Positions 1 to 8,500 of a stretch of DNA of 17,316 nt are shown piece after piece. The stretch lies in contig CAIYOB010000524.1 of assembly GCA_903927685.1 (NCBI GenBank), positions 1 through 17,316 on the forward strand, given 5' to 3'. Under the pieces are notes generated by a model, which was not told the origin of the DNA, did not search any database, and worked only from the letters and a program-made list of their open reading frames with translations. The first letter of the stretch is position 1, and the number at the start of each line of letters is the position of its first letter. Origin of the DNA: an uncultured Planctomycetaceae bacterium (GTDB taxonomy: Bacteria; Planctomycetota; Planctomycetia; Pirellulales; Pirellulaceae). The translations under genes and the position numbers were made by a program.

Positions 1-3
1 GTT

Positions 4-111
4 CTTTCCGCGACCAAACAGTCGCGGCCCCATTGAAGCCCAGCCGAGCGAGGCCGAGGCCCAGGCGATCGCCGCCTTTCCGCGACCAAACAGTCGCGGC
101 CCCATTGTCGC
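4..111 (+). CRISPR. Trailer end of a CRISPR array (two repeats, one spacer)
   Basis: Two 36-nt direct repeats lie at 4-39 and 76-111, separated by a 36-nt spacer at 40-75. The first 32 bases are identical in both copies. Each contains the inverted repeat CCGCGAC / GTCGCGG around a CAAACA loop. The first copy ends in ATTGAAGC, which resembles the common ATTGAAA(N) repeat end that becomes the crRNA 5' handle. The second copy ends ATTGTCGC, so its last bases have diverged, as is usual for the repeat farthest from the leader. No third repeat follows. I infer that the array is read on the + strand, that its leader is left of the window, and that bases 1-3 are the end of another spacer. No cas gene is visible, so the type cannot be assigned. 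With only two copies, a non-CRISPR palindromic repeat is possible but less likely given equal repeat and spacer lengths. Confidence 0.8.
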
Positions 112-279
112 CCGCCGTCAGGGATCACTTCTACGTCGCGGCCGTGCCCAATGCGTGTTGGCCTGCGGTTCCCGAACCGCGGTTGCACGGCGGGCGGCAG
201 ATGGGACAATAGCGACTCGCCCGTTCGTTGTTCTGGCGTTCGTTGCCCGGGCTGCGGGGAACAAGGGGAAGGGACTCGA

Positions 280-1676
280 ATGATGACTAGACTTGCGGTG
301 GGCTTCCTCGTCGCGTCGCTGGTCACGCGCGGGATCGCGGGGGCAGGCGAGAACCTGATCAGCAACGGCGGCTTCGAGGATCCGGCCGGCGCAGCGGCCC
401 GTACCGCCTGGTCCGACTTGGAGAGTTCGTTCTACCCGGGTATGCAGGACGCGCCTGCCGCGGGCTGGCGTTTCGGCGGCGGCTGGGATGGCGGACGCTA
501 TACGGTCCACCTTTCCAACCAGTCGCACAGCGGCCGCCATGCGCTCGAAATCCGCTGCGAGAAACAGGGCCGTGGCGGCGTGGCGTCGACACCGTTCCAG
601 TTGCAGCTGGGGACGATCCTCCAGGTCTCCTTCTGGCTCAAGGCCCAAGACGCGGGGGGCGGCGCCATTCGACTGAACTACGAAGGCACGCCCGGCGACG
701 GCTGGGATGGCTTGGACATCCCCGGGGGCACCTTTGATTGGCAGCGGGTGACCAAACGCTGCGTCGTGCCTGTGCGGCATACCCAGGCGGAGGGGCAGAC
801 GCTGGTGCTGTCCATCTACTCCAAGACCGGCGGCTCGATCTGGATCGACGACGTGTCGGCCGAGGCGGTGGACGTCAATGCGTTGGCCGAAAGCCCTGCG
901 GAGCCGGCTCTGATGCCGCCCCGACCGAAAGACATTCCGGAGCCGCCGGACTCGATCGGTTACCGCTTGGACACGGCGGACGCGCTGACCAAGGTTTATC
1001 CCGATACGGATTTCAAGCCAGCCGACCAGTTGCACCGGTCCCTGGCGATCGCCCTCGCTCGCAACGAAGCCGAAGACGGGCAACTGGTCATCGAGGCGCC
1101 GTGGCGCGACGTCGCGATCCGGGACGTCCGCTGTTCCGATCTCACGGGCCCCGGCGGCGGCGTCCTGCCGGCCCGGCAGGTCAGCTGGCGGCGCGTGGAC
1201 TTCGTCGAGACGACGTTCGCGCCCGCCTAGGCCTATACGTACGACGAATGTCCGCAGCGGCACTGGGGCGAGGTGCAGAAGATCGCCCAAGCGATCAAGC
1301 TCGCCGCGCCGGAGTTGCGGATTCTGCAGTGCCTGAACGAACCCGCGGGCGTCCGAGCCCTGGCCGGCTCCGTCGACGTATTCGACGTGTACGTAGCCCA
1401 GTATCACCAGACCGGCGTCGCGGACCTGCAAGCTCGCGGGACCGACGCCTGGCTGGCCGTGTGCTGCTATCCGCAGGCCCGCGCGACCAGGTGAAACGGG
1501 CTCAGGCCGGGGCCAAGCACGGGCCGGCGCTCGACGCCGCCGAGTCGCTCTTGGGCCTCGACGGGCTGATCGACGGAGGCGGCGAGTTTCAGACCGAGCC
1601 CGCCGCCTATTACGCGTTCCGCGAAAAGATAGCCGCGGCGATCGTGGTCCTGAACCAGCTGATCGGGCAACCCTGA
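280..1676 (+). pseudogene. Decayed secreted glycoside hydrolase (DUF4091/GH123-like) with N-terminal carbohydrate-binding-like domain
   Basis: The start is the first of two adjacent ATGs at 280, preceded by a purine-rich AGGGGAAGGG ribosome site. The first frame encodes a signal peptide (MMTRLAVGFLVASLVTRGIAGA), then from about residue 25 to 200 a beta-sandwich domain typical of CBM4/9- or galactose-binding-like modules (NLISNGGFEDP near its start, IWIDDVSAEAVD at its end). A further module stops at an in-frame TAG (1228-1230). The same frame resumes at once with AYTYDECPQRHWGEVQKIA. The Asp-Glu pair (1243-1248) matches what I recall of the DUF4091/GH123 family, whose catalytic pair is adjacent Asp-Glu. 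That frame ends at TGA 1492-1494, and a C-terminal remnant (KHGPALDAAESLLGLDG to NQLIGQP) continues in another frame to TGA 1674. Large catalytic segments appear to be missing at both breaks. I infer a non-functional remnant. The family call is moderate, the broken state fairly sure. A secreted product of the first 316 codons could still be made. Confidence 0.7.
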
Positions 1677-1690
1677 GACGAGGAGAACCC

Positions 1691-2317
1691 ATGTCGCAAT
1701 CGATTCTGCCCAGCGTCCTGGCGAGCGTGCTGGCCGCCGGGGTGTCCGTCTGCGGCGCGGACAGCCAGATGGCGGGCAATCTGATCCTCAATCCGTCGTT
1801 CGAGGTGCGGAGCGGACCGCGGCAGCCGTATCCGCAGGAGCCGTGGGGCTACGGATACCTGGACACGCTATCCCGCAGTCCCTTTGCCGGTTGGGGCTAT
1901 TCCGGGTTCTTCGACGGCGGCGATTACGACATCAAGCTCGGCGAGGGCCATACCGGCGCATTGTCGGCACGGCTCGTCTGCCGCAAGCGAGGCCGGGGCG
2001 GACTGTGCACGGCCGAGATCCGGGTCAAACCCGGCGAAACGCTGCGTTTTCGGGGCTACTTCAAGGCGCTAGGGGCCCACGGTCCGTGCTTTGTGAACTT
2101 CGAGGGCGACCCCGGTGACGGCTGGGCGCGCATCGATCTGCCGAACTTGGCAGACCACGATTGGATGGAAGTCAGCGAGGTCGTGACCGTCCAGCCGCCC
2201 CGCCGCGGTCAAGAACTCGATCCCGAGGGGAAAGTGCGGATCCTGGTCTTCATCTACTCCAAGGCGTTCGGCGAGCTGTGGATCGACGACGTGACCTTGA
2301 CGCCTGTCAAACCGTGA
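1691..2317 (+). CDS. Secreted protein made of a single carbohydrate-binding-like (CBM4/9-type) domain
   Basis: This 208-residue protein starts at ATG 1691, five bases after a clear AGGAG, and lies 14 bp after the end of the upstream remnant, so the two were probably one transcription unit. Residues 1-24 look like a signal peptide (MSQSILPSVLASVLAAGVSVCGA). The rest is one beta-sandwich domain, NLILNPSFEV at its start and ELWIDDVTLTPV at its end. It aligns by eye along its whole length with the N-terminal domain of the upstream pseudogene: both share GNL/ENL openings, RGRGG, a GDPGDGW/GTPGDGW segment, IYSK and a WIDDV close. Such domains bind carbohydrate or mediate protein contacts, and no catalytic domain follows. 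It may be an independent secreted binding protein or itself the surviving front end of a larger enzyme gene. The ligand is unknown. Confidence 0.75.
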   Translation: MSQSILPSVLASVLAAGVSVCGADSQMAGNLILNPSFEVRSGPRQPYPQEPWGYGYLDTLSRSPFAGWGYSGFFDGGDYDIKLGEGHTGALSARLVCRKRGRGGLCTAEIRVKPGETLRFRGYFKALGAHGPCFVNFEGDPGDGWARIDLPNLADHDWMEVSEVVTVQPPRRGQELDPEGKVRILVFIYSKAFGELWIDDVTLTPVKP

Positions 2318-2424
2318 CGCCCCCGCGACGCCAACGATCCGTGCGGTCTGTGGCTGCCCCGCAGGCGCGTTCTTTACGTCCGCCGTGGCTTCCAGCTACG
2401 GATTGGCGATCGGCTCGAGAAACA

Positions 2425-2438
2425 CGGCCCGAAGGCCG
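2425..2438 (-). terminator. Weak candidate terminator downstream of the giant Calx-beta gene
   Basis: On the minus strand a five-base-pair CGGCC/GGCCG stem closes a TTCG tetraloop and is followed by TGTTTCTC. It lies about 100 bases past the stop of the giant gene, in the gap between convergent genes. The stem is short and the T-run is interrupted, so the call is tentative. The rest of the gap 2318-2539 shows no gene that I recognise. Confidence 0.25.
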
Positions 2439-2539
2439 AGGCGTTTACGCTGGGCCGCGTTTGGCGACCTTACGCTGCCGGTCAGCGCCAGGGCCTCCAG
2501 CAAGACGACGATGGGCACAGAAGGCACAAATCAATCAGC

Positions 2540-5500
2540 CTACTCGTTCCAAGCAGACGATGAATTCAGCCACGCGTCGGTGGCGAAAACTTGGTCGACG
2601 AGGTCTTCGAGCGCCGACTTCTCGTCCGCCGGTCTCCTGCGTGGCGTGCCCGGACGATCGGAATCCTGCTGGAGCGTGACCGCCGGAGGCGTCGCCTCCG
2701 GGCGAGTTCCGTCCGAGGATCTGCCAATCACCACTTCAGCCGGCCGAGGGGCAGATTCGAGTCGAGTCTCGGTGGGCGAAACGGGCAATCCGGCAATCGC
2801 CGACATCGAATGCGGCGCAGACCGGACGGCAGGTCGGAACAAGGGCACGCTGCTCGCTGGCGCGGAGGGTGACGGGGCAATGTTCGAGGCGGCGGCCCGA
2901 ACCGGCGCCGAAGCGACTTCTCCCTCGCCGCCGACAACCGGCTCGGGAGCGGAGGGGGCGGAGGGAGAGGATTCGCCGGCAGCCAAAGAACTCTCGTCGG
3001 CCGCTGCGTCGCTCGGCTCGTCCAACGCCGCATCTGAAGTGAGTCGGGAACTGGCGTTGGCTGGTGGACTAACCTCTGACGGGATGCTCGCGTCGCGAAT
3101 CGCCTGGGCGCCGTCGGCGTCGCCGGCCCGCTGTTCCGCCAAGGCGTTGACTTGCCTCAGGTACACTTCCGTGACGGGGGTGGACGCCAGGAAGTGGCGT
3201 TTCGAGATGAACTGCGGCTGCAGCGTGCGTTCGCCGAAGCTGTAGTTGACCGCCTGCTGGCCGGGCGTCAGGGCGATGTTCGAGTAGGTGTCGTTCACCG
3301 TGCTGGACGCCAGCATTTCCTGCCCGTCGATCCAGGCCGTCGGCTGCTCTTCGTGAACCTCGTACGTGCCCGCGGGCAAGTCCTTGAACTTGAAACCGCC
3401 GTCGTCGTCTGTCATGGCCACCAAGTCCAGCGCCGTGCCGTCGCGAGCCGTGCCGGTCAGCCGCACGATCACCCCGGGGATTCCGGGTTCCAGCGGATTG
3501 CCACCAGTGGCCTGCTGTTGCTGCCGGTCGTTGTTGGCATCGATCCAGACAAAGCCGCTGATCGATGCGTTCTTCAAATCGTCAGCCGCGATCGTGACCG
3601 TGGCCGTCGGACTGGAAGTGCTGACCGTGACGCTGGGATGGTTGGCTGACGTCAGTGTGACGACGACGGTTTCTGCCGCTTCGTCGGCGATGGCATCCGC
3701 AATCACGTCCACGGGTAGCACGGCGGAGGAGGCTCCGGCGGGAATCGTCACGCTGCCGCTGAGCGCCGTGTAATCGCTGCCCGACGTCGCGGTGCCGGCC
3801 GCGGTGTAGCTGACAACGATCCCGCCCGGCGGCGCGACCTTCGAGTTGACCAGCGTGACAGTGAACTGGCCGTCATCGGCGGGTTCACCGCCGGTCGCAT
3901 CGCTGGCGGTGATCGAGACGGTCGTGGCGTCGTCGTCCTCAATGTTGGCCGTGGCTGCAGTGCCGGCGGTGGCGATGGTGGCTCCCGCGTGACTGGTGCC
4001 GGTCAACGTCACGACGACTGTCTCGGTGGATTCCACCACGTTGTCGTCCAGCACGTCCAGGGCGATCGTCGCCGAGGCGGCTCCGGCCGGGATGGTCACG
4101 CTGCCGCTGAGGGCCGTGAAATCCGAACCAGCGGAAGCCGTGCCCGCCGTCGTAAAGTTGACCACCAGGCCGCCGGTCGGCGCCAACTTGCCGCCGGCCA
4201 ACGCGACCGTAAACTGGGCTTCGTCCGTACCCGGTTCGCGGCCGGTCGCATCGCCGGCCGCAACCGAGACCGTGGTGTTGTCGTCGGCGCTGGCGATGGT
4301 CACGGTGGCCGACTTGTTCGTGGCGTGAAGAGTGGCTGCGGCATGGTTCGTCCCGGTGAGCGTGACCGCCACTGTTTCCGGGACCTCGACGAAGTTGTCA
4401 TCCAGGACGTCAACGGGAACGACGGCCGACGACTGGCCAGCCGGAATGGTCACGGTGCCCGTCAACGACGTGTAGTCCGCGCCGGCGGTTGCGGTTCCGG
4501 CGATGGTGTACGTCACTGTGATTCCGCCGGTCGGCGCCAGCTTGCCACCGTCCAAGGTCACCGTGAAGGCGCCGTCGTCGCTCCCTGGTTCGCTCGCACC
4601 GGCGTCGCTGGCGGTGATCGAGACCGTGGTGGGATCATCATCCTGGATGGACACGGTGGCTGCGTTATTGCTTGTCCCAACGGTCACGCCGGCATGGTCA
4701 GTGTTGATCAGCGTGACGACGACGGTTTCCGGCAGTTCAACGAAGGCGTCGTCCAAGACGTCGATGGACAGCGTCGCCGACGAACCGCCTGCGGAGATGG
4801 TTACGGTGCCGCTCAATACCGCGTAGTCGATTCCCCCTGTCGCCGACCCGGACACGCTGTAACTGACGGTGAGGCCGCCCGCCGGAGCCACCTTGCCGCC
4901 GGCCAACGTCACGGTCAACAGCCCCTCATCGGCGCCGGGCTCGCTTCCGCTGGCGTCGGTGGCCGTGATGGAGACAGTGCTCAGATCGTCGTCCGCGATC
5001 GTGACGGTGGCGGAGTTGTCGGTCGGAGCGACCGCCACTCCGGGATGATTGGTCCCTGTCAAGGTGACGATCACCGTCTCGGACAGTTCGAGGAGACTGT
5101 CGTCCAGGACATCCACGGGGATCAGCGCCGACGACTGACCGCCTGGGATCGACACCGTGCCGGTGTGCGCGGTGTAGTCGGCGGCCGGCGTGGCCGTTCC
5201 GCTGACCGAATAGCTGACCGTGATGCCGCCTTCCGGGGCCAAGCGGCCGCCGGACAGGGAAACGGTGAACAGCCCGTCGTTGGTGCCGGGCTCGCTGCCG
5301 GTAGCGTCGGTGGCAACGACCGAGACCGTCGTCACGCCGCTGCCGTCATTGAGCGTGACCAAGGCCGTCGCGGCCGCAGGCTCAACCGTGACCCCCGCTT
5401 CGCTGGTGCCCGTGAGCGTCACCGACACGGTTTCGGCGACTTCGACCACGTTGTCGGGGAGGATGTCTACTCGGATCGTCGCCGCCGCCTGGCCGGCCGG

Positions 5501-8500
5501 GATGGTCACGGTCCCAGGCAACGCCGTATAGTCCAGGCCCGCTGTGGCCGTCCCACTGACGATGTAAGCAACGACAATGCCGCCTGCCGGCGCGACCTTG
5601 TCGCCGTTCAGCGTCACCGTGAACAGCCCGCCGTCAGCGGGTTCACTGCCGCTCGGATCGCTGGCCGTAAGGGCGACGGTCGTCGCGTCGTCGTCGTTGA
5701 TCGTCACGGACGCTTGGCTGGCCGCGGAGTCGGCGGTGACGTTGGAGTGATCGGTGCCGGTAAGCGTTACGGTGACCGTCTCCGGCAGTTCGACGATATT
5801 GTCGTTCAAAACGACGACGGGAACCGCGACGGACGATAGGCCGGCCGGGATGGTCGCCATGCCGGACAGAGCGGTGTAGTCCAGGCCGGATGCTGCGCTA
5901 CCGCTGACCGTGTAGCTGACCTGGATGCCCCCCGGCGGGGCTTGACGGCCGCCGGACAAGGCGACGGTGAACAGCCCCTGGTCCGCGCCCGGTTCGCTGC
6001 CGACAGGATCGCTGGCCGTGATCGACACGCGGGCCGGCTCATCCAGAATCGACACGGTTGCCGTCTTGGCCGCCGGAGCGATCGTGATGTCGGAGTCGCC
6101 GCCCGTGACGGCGGACAGCGTCACGATGACCGTCTCGGCGAGTTCCACCAGGAGGTCGTTTTGCACGACCACGATGATGTCGGCGGTGGTGGCCCCGCCC
6201 GCGATCGTCACCGTGCCCGCCAGTGGCAGGTAATCATTGTCCGCGCCCGGCGCGGCAGTCCCAGCGACCAGATAGCTGACCACGGTCGCGGAATCACTCG
6301 GCTTCGTCATGGTTACACGGAAGCGGCCGGGCACGGGGGGATCGCCCTCGGCTCCATCGGCAGCCCGTGCGATCGACACGCTGGCCGTGTCGTCGTCCAG
6401 GATGTCCAGGGAAGCGGAGCGACTGGCAGTGTTGAGCGAGATTTCGGGAGCGGCGCTGGTGAGTGCCGTGAGCGTCGCGACCACGGTTTCCGTGTTCTCG
6501 ACAATGTCGTCGTCCAACACGGCGACGTCGATATCGGCGGACATCGTTCCGGCCGCGATCGTCACGATCCCGCTCAAGGGCACATAATCCGCGCCGGCGC
6601 CCGGCGTCGCGGTGCCGCTGACCGAATAGCTGACGACCGTGTCGGTCGCACTGGCCAGGGACAGTGTGACACGGAACTTGCCATGCATCGCTGCCGCCTC
6701 AGCACCGTCGATCAGCCGGGCGATGGACACCGAAGCGCTGTCATCGTCGCTGATCGACAGCGTGGCGGCGTCAGCAAACTCGTCAATCGCAATTCCCGGG
6801 TTGCCGCTGCTGACGGCGCTCAGCGTGACACTCACCGTCTCGGAGCCTTCGACCAACGGGTCGTTCAACACCACAACCACGATCTCGGCAGTGGTCGTCC
6901 CGGCGGCGATGGTCACGGAACCGCTCAGGGGCGCATAGTCGCCAGCGGCGGCCGGCGTGGCCGTTCCGCCCAGGGTGTAACTCAACACGGTCTCGGTCGA
7001 ACTAGCGCGGCTTAGCGTCACGCGGAACTTGCCGGAGGTGGGCGACGGATGTTCGATTCCGTCATTCGCCGCGGCGATCGAAACCGTCGCCGTGTCCTCG
7101 TCCGCGATGACGACGGTCGCCGACAGGCCGCTGGCCGCGAGGGAAACTTGCGGATCGCCGCTGGTGACGCTCGCAAGCGTCACGGTCACGGTCTCCGGCC
7201 CCTCGACCAGCGCATCGTTCAGCACGGCGACGTCGATGTCCGCGGTTAACGTTCCGGCGGCGATCATGATGGTGCCGCCCAACGCGGTGTAGTCGTTTCC
7301 GGAGCCCGGCGCGGCGGTTCCGCCGACCGAGTAGCTCAGCACGGTGTCCGTCGAACTGGCGCGGGATTGCGTCACGCGGAACCTGCCGGCCGCGGGCGTG
7401 GGGCCTTCGGCTCCGTCGCTGATCTTCGCCAGCGAAACCACCGCCGTGTCGTCGTCCGCGAGGGAGATCGTGGCAGCTGCGTCCGCGCCGTCGAGGGCGA
7501 TCCCCGGGGCGGCACTCGTCAGGCTGTCCAGGGTTACCGTGATCGTCTCGGTGGCTTCGACGAGATCGTCATTCAGCACGGCGACGTCGATGTCCGCTGT
7601 CGTCGTCCCCGCAACAATCGTCACGGCCCCGCTCAGCGCCACGTAGTCGCCCGCGGCGCCCGGCGTCGCGGTTCCGCTGACGGCGAAGCTGAGCACGGTG
7701 TCAGTCGAACTGACGCGGGTCTGCGTCACCCGGAATTTGCCGGAAACGGGCGTCGCCGCTTCGGCCCCATTGCTGATCGCTACGAGCGAGACCGTCCCCT
7801 GGTCGTCGTCGGCGATCGTCACCGCGGCCGACGAACTCGCCGTATCGATCGTGACCCCGGGATTGTCGGTGGCGAGCAGAGTCAGGCTGATCGACTCGCT
7901 CAGTTCCACGACTTGGTCATCCAGCACCTGGATCGGAATGTCTGCCGAGGACTGGCCCGCCGGGATGGTGACGGTACCCGAGAGTGCCGTGTAGTCGGCT
8001 CCCGCCAGCGCGCTGCCGGTTGCGGAGTAAGTGACAGTAATCCCCTGAGCCGGCGCGAGTTTGCCGCCGGCAAGCACAACCCGGAACCGGCCCTCGTTCG
8101 CGCCCGCTTCGCCGGTCGCGGCAGCGACGGCTGCGACCGAAACCGTCGTCGCTTCATCGTCGGCGATGAACAGCGTCGCGGAGTCCGGTGCGCCCGGCCG
8201 GGCTTGGGGATCGCTGGTTCCGGTGATCCGGACGACAACGGTTTCCGAGCCCTCGATCGTGTTGTCCGGCAACACGGCCAGTGGAATCGTTGCGCTGGCG
8301 GCGTGGGCGGGAAACGTGAACATGCTGTCGAGGACCACGTAGTCCGCCCCCGCCGTGGCCGTGCCCTTAATCGACAACAGAACTTGGATGGGCTGCGACA
8401 ACAACTTGTCCGTGGTCACCGTGAACAGACCGTCGGTGGTGTCTTCGGCTGCGTCCCGGGACGCAACGATCGTCAGGCGGGCCGCGTCATCGTCGATGAT

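Noticed and set aside
165..180. GCGGTT-CCCG-AACCGC hairpin upstream of the enzyme remnant
   Set aside because: The stem is only six base pairs in very GC-rich DNA and has no T-run or other context, so it may be chance.
1228..1230. UAG read through as an amino acid, such as pyrrolysine, in the enzyme gene
   Set aside because: A second break (frameshift near 1490) and missing conserved segments make decay a simpler explanation. No pyrrolysine genes are seen.
118..1791. A 557-codon open frame on the minus strand
   Set aside because: It is antisense to a clear signal peptide, binding domain and YDE region on the + strand. Its product is Arg/Ala/Gly-rich without domain character, as expected of a GC-driven shadow.
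2318..2539. Possible small gene in the gap between the convergent genes
   Set aside because: No frame with a ribosome site and protein-like composition is visible. The open frames here are extensions of shadows.
3989..5839. A 616-codon open frame on the + strand inside the giant gene, with others at 7367-8929 and 11240-12505
   Set aside because: They are antisense to the Calx-beta array and give repetitive Arg/Gly/Asp-rich sequence that repeats with the 350-bp period. They are mirrors of the real modules.
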